A DNA stretch of 64,000 bases from Bosea sp. NBC_00550 (GTDB taxonomy: Bacteria; Pseudomonadota; Alphaproteobacteria; Rhizobiales; Beijerinckiaceae): contig NZ_CP102772.1 of NCBI RefSeq assembly GCF_026020075.1, positions 4,058,501 through 4,122,500 on the forward strand, written 5' to 3'. The position numbers and the translations under genes are program-made. Position 1 is the first letter of the stretch; each line of letters opens with the position of its first letter. The notes below the pieces were generated by a model that searched no databases, was not told the DNA's origin, and saw nothing but the letters and a program-made list of their open reading frames with translations. Below, in pieces: positions 28,598 through 37,411 of the stretch.

Positions 28598-30145
28598 TTG
28601 AGCGACCTGGCTGATCACTCTGGCAATCTTCTGGGCCCGGCCAGGGGTCCGGATGCGATTGCCGGAGCTGCCGTAGGCAAGGTCGACCAGCGCAACCTCT
28701 ATCTGCACTATCTGAGAGGTCTCGCCGCGCTCTTCGTGGTCCTCTACCACTGCTCCGAATACCTGTGGGCCTACAGGGGAGACAATCGCTTTCTGTCGGT
28801 CTTCGGTGGCTTCTTCGGCGCATACGGCGTCGCGATCTTCTTCGCGATCTCTGGATACCTGATCGCCGAGGTCCTGCGACGGGACGACCCAGCGAGGTTT
28901 GTCATGAGCCGCGTCGCACGGATCTATCCACTGATGCTGATCATGGTCGGGCTCTTCGCCCTGGCCCTGCTGATGGTCGGCGCGCCGCGCGGTATCAACC
29001 TGATCGCCCTCTCTCTCGTGCCTGCCGGGCCGCGCGGCTATTTCCTCGGCGTCGAATGGACGCTGCTCTATGAGATGTCCTATTACATCGGCCTCGGCCT
29101 GCTCGGCTTCGTCGGGCTCGCCGCCCTCCGGACTCGCATTGTCATCGCCTGGCTCGGGCTTCTCTGCTTTGCCTACAGCCTCGGCGGGCGGGAGCACGTC
29201 GAGGGCATGCCAATCCTGAGCGCGATCCCGTTTAGCGTCGTGACATTCCCGTTCCTGCTCGGATACCTGGCCTCCGAGGCCCAGAAGCGCGGTTGGCTGC
29301 ATCCGCTGCTCGCCTGCCTCGCCCTGCCACTCGCGGTCGCAAGCATTCTCTCGCAGGCGCATTTCCGGCTGTTCGTCGGGTTCTCTGCCAGCCTCCTCGT
29401 CGCCGGGCTGATCTGTGCGCCGGCGCTCGGAAGCCGGGGCCCGTTCGGCCGAGCCGGCGTGCGGCTGGGCGACGCGAGCTACGCTCTCTATCTTTGCCAC
29501 GTGCCGGTGATCACGATCCTTGGCGCGCTTTTCGGCGGTAACACGCCGGCGCCCCTCGTCTGGGTCTCTTGGCTGGTCTGCTCGATCGGCGTCGCTCTGC
29601 TGCTTGGCCCGCTCGACGTCGCCCTCTATCGCCGGCTGAAGCGTGCGATCGATACAGCGCGCCCGGCGCGGCTGCGGGCGGCTGCTCTCGCCTTCATCGG
29701 CGCCTTCTTGGCGATCGCCTTCGTCACCGGGCGCGAGACGCGCCGCGCTGAGGCCCAATTGGAAGAGGCGCGCCGCATCCTGATGACGCCGACGCTATCG
29801 GAGGGAGGGGCCGTCCGGGCGGATGCCGATCAATTCGAGCGCTTGCCGAAGGGCGCTTGGGTCATCCGCGGGTATGCCATCGATCTCGCCGCGCCGGATC
29901 TTGCCGCGCATTTCGCGATCCGCCAGAACGGCAACATACTCGGGATCGTCGGCACCCGCCGAGTACGGCCGGACGTCGCGACGATGTTCGAAAGAGCTGA
30001 TCTGAAAGGCAAGCGGTTCGGCTTCATGCTGCTGCTCGACGGCATCGACTGCGCGAAAGGGCCACTGCAAGGCTTCATCGCCATCGAGGACGGGCGCGCT
30101 ATCGAGCTTCCGGCCGATCGCCTGTCGGCGCTCTGCCCGCGATAG
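28598..30145 (+). CDS. Acyltransferase-3 (OafA/YrhL-like) with a C-terminal periplasmic domain
   Basis: A 515-residue inner-membrane protein. The first helix contains YLRGLAALFVVLYH, with the His used in acyl transfer, followed by ISGYLIAEVLRRDDPARF; about ten helices end near residue 375. The remaining 130 residues form a soluble domain (WVIRGYAIDLAAPDL ... GKRFGFMLLLDGID) that is not the common SGNH domain. The family moves acyl groups, often acetyl, onto surface sugars. The TTG start at 28598 is supported by GGGAGGG seven bases upstream. A decayed paralogue lies at 21964-23263. It sits between two groups of phage genes, so it may be cargo of the element or a survivor of rearrangement. Confidence 0.8.
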   Translation: MSDLADHSGNLLGPARGPDAIAGAAVGKVDQRNLYLHYLRGLAALFVVLYHCSEYLWAYRGDNRFLSVFGGFFGAYGVAIFFAISGYLIAEVLRRDDPARFVMSRVARIYPLMLIMVGLFALALLMVGAPRGINLIALSLVPAGPRGYFLGVEWTLLYEMSYYIGLGLLGFVGLAALRTRIVIAWLGLLCFAYSLGGREHVEGMPILSAIPFSVVTFPFLLGYLASEAQKRGWLHPLLACLALPLAVASILSQAHFRLFVGFSASLLVAGLICAPALGSRGPFGRAGVRLGDASYALYLCHVPVITILGALFGGNTPAPLVWVSWLVCSIGVALLLGPLDVALYRRLKRAIDTARPARLRAAALAFIGAFLAIAFVTGRETRRAEAQLEEARRILMTPTLSEGGAVRADADQFERLPKGAWVIRGYAIDLAAPDLAAHFAIRQNGNILGIVGTRRVRPDVATMFERADLKGKRFGFMLLLDGIDCAKGPLQGFIAIEDGRAIELPADRLSALCPR

Positions 30146-30605
30146 AGCGTCGCCGCCCCCCAAAACCGCGGGCAAGGTCGAGCGCTGATACCACACGCTA
30201 GAGCCGTTTGCTGCTGGAAAACTACTTCCCGGAACTGTCTGCGCCCATCAGCGCGTCGGCGGCGGCGCCGATCGTATTGGTGTCGTTGACGAAATGTCGC
30301 CCTCTTCGGCAATCGCACGAAGCCGCTCCACCGCCCTGCGGTGTTGGGGACGGTCACGGGCGCAACAGATCGTGCGAGCGAGGCAAAAGGCGGTTTTCAG
30401 TGTTCTTGCTGGTCCTCGCTGCCGTTGCAACTTCGGCCGAAACTCAAGGCAGAGAGGCCAACGCTTTGGCGAGGTTCACGCTGATTATTCGTTAACACAC
30501 TCCGATGGAGCTGAGCCAATATTCCGCCGTTGGCCTTCACGACTGAATGGGGCCAGTTCCCGGCGGCGCTGGACAAAAGCCTGCTAGGACAAACCCGTGC
30601 CCGCT
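30146..30605. other. Gap between acyltransferase and terminase genes
   Basis: The two flanking genes converge on this 460-base stretch. No gene, no clear terminator and no portal-protein fragment (the expected next phage gene after the terminase) can be recognised. Confidence 0.4.
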
Positions 30606-32036
30606 TCAGGGGCGAGCACGCTGCTGCTGCCGCACGATGCTCTGCGGTCGCTGACGGATGATCGGCGTGCGGGCCGTCAGATGCTTGAGCGCCTGGCTGG
30701 TCGCATCGACTTGGTCATCGTGCCGCGCCAGCGGGAAGGCCAGGAGTTCACTCAGATAGCCTGCCAGCCAATCGGCCTGTTGCGGCAGGAAAACCTGCCC
30801 GGCCTCGAAGCGGGCGGCCTGCGCCATCAGGCGGGCTGTCTTCTCGACCCGCGATTGCTGGAGGAGCGGATAGAGCGCCCGGCTGCGCCGCAGATCCTGC
30901 GATAGCGCACGCCCAAGCTCGGTATCCTCGATCAACGTCGCGTCAACCGCATGCTTTTGGGCGAGCTCGATCATCTTGCGTCGCAGCTGTGGTGCCTCCC
31001 AGCGACCGCGGACAAGATCGATCAGATAGTAGGTCTGTCCGACCGCCCCCCAGACTGTGCCGACCGACCAGTCGGAGTGCTCGGCCTGAGTGGAAGCCGT
31101 GTCCCAGGAGGCGATTACGAAATCGAATCGGCTGGGGCGCTCATCACAATAGCGCAACCAATCGCGCTTGATGATCTGGCCCTCCGAAGGCAGCGGGTTC
31201 TGCTGGTACTGGGCCGAGAAGTGAAGCGTGCCGAGATTCCGCTTTGCGGCGGCGAGCCACTCATGGGTGTCGCGGCCGGGATGGAGCACTTCGCCCACCT
31301 TGCGGTGATAAAGCGCTTCCGCTCCCTCCCCAATCCGGTAGCTCTGGTCAATCTCGGCAATCGCCGGGATCGAGAGCACGTCCCAATCCTCCTTTTCCAG
31401 CACATGGCCGACGAGATCATCCTCATGCAGGCGCTGCATTACGATGATGATCGCGCCATTCAGCCGATCATTGAGCCGGGAGTAGAGCGTAGTGTCATAA
31501 AACTCCTGGACCCGGCGCCGGGCCGCAGCCGAGGTCGCCGCCTCCAGCCCGTTGATCGGATCGTCGATCACAATCAGGTCGGCGCCGCGACCCAGCACGG
31601 ATCCGCCCACCGAGCCGGCGAAGCGATAGCCCTGCTGGCTCGTCCTGATCTCCTGGCCGCGATTGGCGCTGATCGAAAAGCCCGGGAACAGCTCCCGGTA
31701 CCAGTCGGAGGTAACCACGCTGCGGAATCCCGCAGCGTGGGTGAGCGACAGCTCATTGGCATAGCTGATCGCCATGATCCGCTTGCGCGGATCCTGTCCC
31801 ATCACCCAGGCGGTGAAGGCGATGGTAACGCAGATCGACTTGGCCGAGCGCGGCGGCACCGTGATGATCAGGCGCTTGCAGTCGCCCCGCCGGACTCGCT
31901 GCAGTTGCCAGGCGATCGCGTGGATGTGCCAGTTGGGCCGATAGGCTGTGCCCGGCTCGAGCGTCGCAAAGCACTGGGCGATGAAGGTTGCCAGGTCGCG
32001 CCGCAGGATCGCGTTGAACAAGGCCGGCTCAGCCAT
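30606..32036 (-). CDS. Phage terminase large subunit
   Basis: A 476-residue DNA-packaging motor and nuclease. The ATPase half has a Walker A variant VPPRSAKS and Walker B LIVIDDPI with the coupling motif after it. The nuclease half, from about 310, has SWDTAS and the acidic HDDQVDA. The length fits the family and no frameshift is seen. It begins eight bases before the stop of the DUF5681 gene. Portal, capsid and tail genes are absent, so the prophage cannot form particles on its own. Confidence 0.85.
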   Translation of the reverse strand: MAEPALFNAILRRDLATFIAQCFATLEPGTAYRPNWHIHAIAWQLQRVRRGDCKRLIITVPPRSAKSICVTIAFTAWVMGQDPRKRIMAISYANELSLTHAAGFRSVVTSDWYRELFPGFSISANRGQEIRTSQQGYRFAGSVGGSVLGRGADLIVIDDPINGLEAATSAAARRRVQEFYDTTLYSRLNDRLNGAIIIVMQRLHEDDLVGHVLEKEDWDVLSIPAIAEIDQSYRIGEGAEALYHRKVGEVLHPGRDTHEWLAAAKRNLGTLHFSAQYQQNPLPSEGQIIKRDWLRYCDERPSRFDFVIASWDTASTQAEHSDWSVGTVWGAVGQTYYLIDLVRGRWEAPQLRRKMIELAQKHAVDATLIEDTELGRALSQDLRRSRALYPLLQQSRVEKTARLMAQAARFEAGQVFLPQQADWLAGYLSELLAFPLARHDDQVDATSQALKHLTARTPIIRQRPQSIVRQQQRARP

Positions 32037-32424
32037 CCCCGCCTCCCGCCTTGCTCCTACGCGTCACATAGTCTGCGATCAGCGCCTCCTCCTGGTCATT
32101 GGTCAGGATCGCCGTCCCCGAACCCATTGACTGCTCGTACTGGGCTAGGAGCGCAAACATGGTCTGCCGCGCCTTAGCATCCCCTTTTAAGGCCGCTTCG
32201 GCGGTCTTGTTCAGCAGGGCGGCGACGAATGAGATCGATTCCTGCCGGCCATTGCGGGCGACCTTGATCGGTTCGCCGAGGAGCTTGTCGAGCTCCTCGA
32301 TCAGGCCCAGACGTGGCCTGCCCTTGCGGCGTCCCGACGGATTACCGCTCTGGCCCTTGCGGAAGCGGCTGTGCAGGGGCGGGCGCTTGTAGCCCACCCC
32401 GTCGAAATCATCGTCACGCGGCAT
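32029..32424 (-). CDS. DUF5681 protein, probable small-terminase-like partner
   Basis: A 131-residue protein starting MPRDDDFDGVGY at the ATG at 32424. The N-terminal signature RFRKGQSGNPSGRRKGRP marks the DUF5681 family, which regularly precedes large terminase genes in alphaproteobacterial prophages; a DNA-recognition role is inferred from that. The rest is helical (EALIADYVTRR at the end). It overlaps the methyltransferase gene upstream and terminase gene downstream by a few bases, so the three form one transcript. An earlier in-frame start at 32463 is less likely. Confidence 0.75.
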   Translation of the reverse strand: MPRDDDFDGVGYKRPPLHSRFRKGQSGNPSGRRKGRPRLGLIEELDKLLGEPIKVARNGRQESISFVAALLNKTAEAALKGDAKARQTMFALLAQYEQSMGSGTAILTNDQEEALIADYVTRRSKAGGGDG

Positions 32425-32920
32425 CGCGGTCGCCCTCCGTCTCGAGGGAGGGCACATCGCCACGCATCCCCGCCATCTCGGCGAAGGTCAGCCCCGTCCC
32501 GGCGTGGCGCGCCTCGGCCTTGAACAACTTCTCCCAGCGCCGGATCGCGAGATCGACATAGAGCGGGTCGAGCTCCATGACATAACCGCGGCGCTTCGCC
32601 TTGGCAGCCGCGATCAGAGTCGTGCCCGAGCCGCCGAACGGGTCCAGGATGACGCCTTTCGGCTTCGAGCCATCCTTGATCGCATCCATCACCATCGCGC
32701 AGGGCTTCACCGTCGGGTGGCTGGCCAACTCCGCCATCCGGCCCTTGCGGAAGCCGTTCACCCCGGCATAGCTCCAAAGCGTCGTGCGATAGCGACCGTG
32801 GCGGCCGAGCTCGATGTTGTTGATGTGCGGCGCCTTGCCCTTCTTCCACAGCGTGATCAGCTCGGTCTGGGAGCGGTAGAGCGATCCCATCCCGGCATTC
32901 GATTTGGCCAAGGTGATCAC
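32414..32920 (-). CDS. DNA methyltransferase, C-terminal half (split gene)
   Basis: The second half of a ParB-type DNA adenine methyltransferase. SNAGMGSLYRSQTELI, HPTVKPCAMV and DPFGGSGTTL (SAM-binding motif I region) and LDPLYVDLAIRRWE match the end of beta-class enzymes. It begins at a GTG at 32920 whose GTGA overlaps the stop of the upstream half, so the two halves are in neighbouring frames. In intact relatives they are one protein, so this is a frameshift or a gene split with coupled translation. SAM binding is in this half and the catalytic DPPY in the other, so both would be needed for activity. Confidence 0.7.
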   Translation of the reverse strand: MITLAKSNAGMGSLYRSQTELITLWKKGKAPHINNIELGRHGRYRTTLWSYAGVNGFRKGRMAELASHPTVKPCAMVMDAIKDGSKPKGVILDPFGGSGTTLIAAAKAKRRGYVMELDPLYVDLAIRRWEKLFKAEARHAGTGLTFAEMAGMRGDVPSLETEGDRDAA

Positions 32921-33852
32921 GCTCTTAGTGCGTCGAAGACCGCAAAGCCGGCATCGAGCGTCTCGTGCAGGTGCGGCCCGTCGATGCAGCTGAAGATCAA
33001 AGCGCCATCCTGCGAGGCCTCCGCGATCTCCCCGAACACTTCTTTCAGGAAGGCGGTGAACTCAGCCTTGCTCATCTCGCCCGAGGCCATCGCGAACGGC
33101 CGGTGTTTGATCTTGCCGAGGCCGCCGACGTGCCCATCGATCTTCACATTGTAGGGCGGGTCGGTGAAAACCATCTGGGCACGTTCGCCATCCATCAGCG
33201 TCTCATAGGCCTCTCGCTTGCGCGCATCCCCGCACAGAATGCGGTGCTCGCCGAGCAGCCACAGATCGCCGAGCCGCGTCACCGCGACCTCCTCGGGCTC
33301 GGGCAGCACATCCGCCGGATCCGCCTTGGCCGGCGCCGGCTCGGCGTCGCTGAGCAGGATATCGATCTGCGCGGTCTCGTAACCGGTGAGCTCGACGGCG
33401 AAGTCGATCTCGACCAAGTGGCCGAGCTCGAGCTTCAGGATCGCCTCGTCCCAGCCCGCATGCTCCGCCAGCCGGTTATCCGCGATCCGCAGCGCCCGGA
33501 TCTGATCCTGGCTCAGATGGTCGAGGCGGATCGTCGGCACCGTCTCCCTGCCGAGCAGCTTGGCCGCCTCGTAGCGGCCGTGGCCCGCCACGATCTCGCC
33601 CTCGCCGTCGATCAGGACCGGCGTCACAAAGCCGAACGCCTTGATGCTGTCCGCGACCAGGTGGATCTGCTTCTGCGAATGCGTCCGCGCGTTGCGCGCC
33701 GACGGCTTCAGCTGCGACAACGGACGCTCGACGATCTGCGGAGCGAAGCTCGCAACCGCCTGGCGGAGTACCGGATCCTCTGCAACCGCGCCGCCACGCT
33801 GGCGAAGACGGACGGAGGGTTTGGGCGTCTTGGGGGTATCGTTCGAAGACAT
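32917..33852 (-). CDS. ParB-like/DNA methyltransferase, N-terminal half (split gene)
   Basis: About 311 residues from the ATG at 33852 (MSSNDTPKTPK). Residues about 30-130 form a ParB/sulfiredoxin-like domain (ARNARTHSQKQIHL, EIVAGHGRYEAAKLLG, LRIADNRLAEH). Then comes the methyltransferase part with the catalytic motif FTDPPYNVKIDG near residue 225. The frame stops right after FAVFDALRA, where intact relatives continue into the other half, which here starts in the next frame at 32920. Such proteins are common beside phage terminase genes and protect phage DNA or modify host sites. A frameshift from a one-base change is the simplest reading. Confidence 0.7.
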   Translation of the reverse strand: MSSNDTPKTPKPSVRLRQRGGAVAEDPVLRQAVASFAPQIVERPLSQLKPSARNARTHSQKQIHLVADSIKAFGFVTPVLIDGEGEIVAGHGRYEAAKLLGRETVPTIRLDHLSQDQIRALRIADNRLAEHAGWDEAILKLELGHLVEIDFAVELTGYETAQIDILLSDAEPAPAKADPADVLPEPEEVAVTRLGDLWLLGEHRILCGDARKREAYETLMDGERAQMVFTDPPYNVKIDGHVGGLGKIKHRPFAMASGEMSKAEFTAFLKEVFGEIAEASQDGALIFSCIDGPHLHETLDAGFAVFDALRA

Positions 33853-34588
33853 TGCGATCGTGTCCTTTTGCAAGGAGACGACCAGGCCTGGTGAGCACCC
33901 GTGGCAAAGCAGACCCAGAACGCATCGCTGCACCGGGGATCTACTCCGCCTAACGAGAGCTGCTCACCTCACGGTAAAATGCCTCAATTAGGTAGGATGC
34001 CGGACTGATCGGTCTCGGCTGAACGCCCTGCGATTTTGCGGGACGCGCTGATAAACTAGTGGCGATCGTTCGCCTTCGCAAGAGGGTGGGATCGACAAAA
34101 CGTCAACGATTCTAGCGGCATAGTGTGTCTTTGTCAGCTCCCGGCTACCAGCGCGAGGGGCGCAACTCCGTCGCACCCCTCGCGCTGGCGCCGCGGCTGG
34201 CATCTCAGCCATCGCCAGGTCGGCTCCGTCCGCGGAGTGTCCCCTGCTCTAAGAGGAAGCGTTCCCTGCTCCTCGAGCCGGAATTCCCTGCTCACCTGAA
34301 GGGCTAAGCACCGTCAACGCCTTGGTGAACAAGCGCAAAGGTCGCCAAGCGTCATAGAAATTGGGAGAGAGATTGGCGGGAAAGTCCCTGCTTTTCCCTG
34401 CTACCAGGGAATCTAAGACCGCCACGAGGTGGGCATCGACTTCTGGCAGCCTAAAGGCCCGAAGCTGGCGAGATAAAGTATCTTCGCCGCCCCTGCTGTA
34501 AAGATGGTCACCGGCGGCTGGACCTTGCCGGGACGCGATTGGGCAAGCCGGCCTTCACCAGATCAGACCTCTGAGCGGATTTTCTCGC
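33853..34588. other. Gene-free stretch with CCCTGCT motif cluster
   Basis: No gene is supported in these 736 bases between the methyltransferase and the nucleotide-sugar dehydrogenase. The right half carries six copies of CCCTGCT on the plus strand within 256 bases, described separately. The stretch probably marks the right edge of the prophage remnant. Confidence 0.4.
34242..34497 (+). repeat. Cluster of six CCCTGCT motifs
   Basis: CCCTGCT occurs at 34242, 34264, 34286, 34386, 34396 and 34491, several as TTCCCTGCT, with AGGGAATC nearby as the inverted form. The first three are spaced exactly 22 bases apart. Function unknown; it borders the prophage remnant. Confidence 0.5.
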
Positions 34589-35935
34589 TCACGCCTTCAC
34601 CACATGCTCCGCGAGCGCCCCATGCCGTTCGCAGGCGTTTCGCGTATCGACCACGAGCCGCGCCTCGGCGACGAGGGCTTTGTAGTCGACATCGTCGTGA
34701 TCCGTGGCGATGAGCACCGCCTGGTAGGTGCCGATGACCCCATCGCGGAGACTGATCGACCGCCGGCCTGCCAGGGCGGCATGCTCGCGCGTCGGCGGTA
34801 TCACCGGTACGAACGGATCATGGTAGTCGGCGATGGCTCCACGCTGTTCGATCAGCTCGATCAGCCGCAGCGCCGGGCTTTCGCGCATGTCGTCGACATT
34901 CTTCTTGTAGGCGGCGCCTATGACGAGGATCTTCGCGCCGTTCAGTCCGCGACTGAAGCGTCGATCCAGAGCCTCCGCCAGTTTTTCGACGACGAGGCGC
35001 GGCATAGCCGTGTTGATCTCGCCCGCAAGCTCGATGAAACGCGCCGTGATGTCGTATTCGCGGGCTTTCCATGACAGGTAGAAGGGATCGATCGGGATGC
35101 AGTGCCCGCCGAGGCCCGGCCCGGGATAGAACGGCATGAAGCCGAAAGGCTTGGTCTTGGCGGCCTCGATCACCTCCCAGACGTCGATGCCCATCTTGCC
35201 GTAGATCACCTTGAGCTCGTTCACGAGCGCGATGTTGACGGCGCGGAAAATGTTCTCGGTGAGCTTGACGGCCTCGGCCGTCGCCGAGGTCGAAACCGGC
35301 ACTGTCTTGACGACCAGCGCGCTGTAGACGGCGTTGGCCAGTTCGAGCGCCTCGGCCCCATCGCCGCCGACCACCTTCGGAATCGTGGAGGTGCCGAAAT
35401 CGGGATTGCCGGGATCCTCGCGCTCGGGCGAGAAGGCCAGGTAGAAGTCGACGCCGCTCTTGAGGCCCGTCGCCTCGAAGATCGGCCGCATCACCTCGTC
35501 GGTCGTGCCGGGCCAAGTCGTCGATTCGAGCACGACGAGATGCCCCTTGCGCAAGCGCGGCGCGATCGCGCGGGCAGTCGCCTCGACATAGCTCAGATCC
35601 GGCTCGCGATGCTTGGTCAGCGGAGTCGGCACGGCGATGATGATGGCGTCGACCTCGCGCAACTCGTCGAAATCGGTGGTCGCGCGGAAACGTTCTTCCT
35701 TGATCGCGGCGGCAATCGCCTCGAGCGGGATATGCTTGATGAAGTTTTCGCCGCGATTGAGCTGAGCGACGCGCTTGGCGTCGATGTCGAAACCGACCAC
35801 CGCGAAGCCCGACTTGCACGCGGTAAGAGCCAGCGGAATGCCGACATAGCCAAGTCCGATGATGCCGACCTTGAAGCTACGATCGCGCACGCGCTGCACG
35901 AGCGCGCTTACGGTCTGATCGTCGATCTTACGCAT
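34589..35935 (-). CDS. Nucleotide-sugar 6-dehydrogenase (WbpA/WecC/TviB family)
   Basis: A 448-residue NAD-dependent enzyme that oxidises C6 of a UDP-sugar to a uronate. The NAD site GLGYVGIPLALTA is near residue 27, FSPEREDPGN and VKLTENIFRAVNIALVNE are in the central domain, and the catalytic Cys is in PGPGLGGHCIPIDP. The pattern fits enzymes acting on UDP-HexNAc (WbpA-like) better than plain UDP-glucose dehydrogenase, but the substrate is not certain. Its product could feed the epimerase at 37412 or, if UDP-glucuronate, the UXS enzyme at 13077. It is divergent from rfbD. Confidence 0.85.
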   Translation of the reverse strand: MRKIDDQTVSALVQRVRDRSFKVGIIGLGYVGIPLALTACKSGFAVVGFDIDAKRVAQLNRGENFIKHIPLEAIAAAIKEERFRATTDFDELREVDAIIIAVPTPLTKHREPDLSYVEATARAIAPRLRKGHLVVLESTTWPGTTDEVMRPIFEATGLKSGVDFYLAFSPEREDPGNPDFGTSTIPKVVGGDGAEALELANAVYSALVVKTVPVSTSATAEAVKLTENIFRAVNIALVNELKVIYGKMGIDVWEVIEAAKTKPFGFMPFYPGPGLGGHCIPIDPFYLSWKAREYDITARFIELAGEINTAMPRLVVEKLAEALDRRFSRGLNGAKILVIGAAYKKNVDDMRESPALRLIELIEQRGAIADYHDPFVPVIPPTREHAALAGRRSISLRDGVIGTYQAVLIATDHDDVDYKALVAEARLVVDTRNACERHGALAEHVVKA

Positions 35936-36156
35936 GAAGCCTGTTTTGGGGATGATCAGATTTGCTCAAAGGACGTCGCCCAGTCACACAGCGTTAAGCG
36001 CCGGCCTGTCAAGCTGTATCGCTGACGTTCATATCGCGTTTCTGGTCTGAACCTCGCCCGAAATGCCGCATACAGACTGTCGATTTGTCATGGGCCAAAC
36101 GTGCAACGAGATTGCGACATGCAAGGCCTGGTTGAGGTCCGAACGGTGATGACGGC

Positions 36157-37050
36157 ATGACGCTTCGCATCGCCGTCACCGGTTGGACCGGTCAAGTCGT
36201 CTGCGCCATGCTTGAGCGCGTGCCCGTGGGGGTCGAGGTCGTCGCGCTCCGCCGACCCGAACTCGATCTCGCCATTCCCAGGACGGTCGCGCCGGTGCTG
36301 CGCGCGGCCAGACCCGACGTCATCGTCAATGCGGCCGCCTATACGGCCGTGGATCAGGCTGAGAGCGAGCCCGATCTCGCCATGCGCATCAACGGCCAGG
36401 CCGCCGGCGAAGCGGCGCGCGCGGCAGCCAGCCTCGGCATCCCCGTCATCCAGCTCTCAACCGACTACGTCTTCGACGGAGCGCTCGACCGGCCCTATCG
36501 CGAAGACGATCCGACCGGCCCGATCTCGGCCTATGGCGCGAGCAAGCTCGCCGGTGAACAGGCGGTCGCCGCTGCCACCGCCAACCATGCGATCCTGCGA
36601 ACCGCCTGGATCTACAGCCCCTTCGGCAAGAATTTCGTCAGGACGATGCTGCGTCTTGCCGAAACACGCGATGAGGTCGCTGTCGTCGCCGACCAGGCCG
36701 GGTGCCCGACCAGCGCGCTCGACATCGCTGACGCGATCTTCGCCGTGGCACGCAACCTGACCGGGCGAACCGACGAGGCATCCCTGCGCGGGGTTTTCCA
36801 TATGAGCGCCGCGGGCGAAGCCGTCTGGGCCGATGTCGCGGAAGCGATCTTCACCGAGCGCGCGGTTCTCGGCGGCAAGCCCGTCCGGGTCAAGCGCATC
36901 GCGACTGCGGACTACCCGACGCCAGCGCGACGGCCGGCGAATTCCAGGCTCGATTGCAACAAGCTCGGGCTTGCCCATGGAGTCCGATTGCCGGATTGGC
37001 GAGGCTCGCTCCGAGCTTGCGTCGAGCGGCTTCTCAAGGAGCAGGGATAG
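36157..37050 (+). CDS. rfbD: dTDP-4-dehydrorhamnose reductase
   Basis: A 297-residue short-chain reductase that performs the last step of dTDP-L-rhamnose synthesis. It has GWTGQVV near the N-terminus (a variant of the usual GxxGQxG), VNAAAYTAVDQAE, STDYVFDG and the catalytic YxxxK in AYGASKLAGE. The length is normal. It is followed three bases later by a deleted rfbA gene, the usual neighbour; rfbB and rfbC are not in the window. Unless complete copies exist elsewhere, dTDP-rhamnose cannot be made and this gene would be an orphan. Confidence 0.85.
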   Translation: MTLRIAVTGWTGQVVCAMLERVPVGVEVVALRRPELDLAIPRTVAPVLRAARPDVIVNAAAYTAVDQAESEPDLAMRINGQAAGEAARAAASLGIPVIQLSTDYVFDGALDRPYREDDPTGPISAYGASKLAGEQAVAAATANHAILRTAWIYSPFGKNFVRTMLRLAETRDEVAVVADQAGCPTSALDIADAIFAVARNLTGRTDEASLRGVFHMSAAGEAVWADVAEAIFTERAVLGGKPVRVKRIATADYPTPARRPANSRLDCNKLGLAHGVRLPDWRGSLRACVERLLKEQG

Positions 37051-37053
37051 GCG

Positions 37054-37327
37054 ATGAAGGGGATCATCCTAGCCGGCGGTTCCGGCACGCGGCTTCATCC
37101 GATGACGCTGGCGATGTCGAAGCAGCTTCTGCCGGTCTACGACAAGCCGATGATCTACTACCCGCTGACCACGCTGATGCCGGCCAGGGCCTGCGCATCG
37201 CCTGCCCGAAGAGATCGCATATCGTCAGGGATGGATGTCGGTCGCCCAGCTCAAGATGCTCGGTGAACGCCTCGCAAATTCCGAATATGGCCGCTACGTC
37301 TTGCAGATAGCGGACGCAGGAGCGTAG
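37054..37327 (+). pseudogene. rfbA: Glucose-1-phosphate thymidylyltransferase with internal deletion
   Basis: The first 43 codons are a perfect RmlA start: [33 protein letters not shown] and TTLM. After that the text jumps to the C-terminal end of the enzyme in a different frame: [20 protein letters not shown], ending YVLQIADAGA at the stop at 37327. About 200 codons that hold the sugar-binding and second metal sites are missing. The reading frame starting at 37054 ends at 37266 after an unrelated tail. The gene cannot make active enzyme. It directly follows rfbD. Confidence 0.85.
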
Positions 37328-37411
37328 CCGAGCGGATTTGGACGCTTGGCGTTGCTAGCGGGTACTTTGCGAAGCGCATCGTTGCGTCTAGGACTGCCGG
37401 CACGCCGTTCC

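Noticed and set aside
28535..29758. Minus-strand frame of about 400 codons opposite the acyltransferase
   Set aside because: Strongly charged shadow sequence with no domain; the plus strand shows a membrane protein with family motifs.
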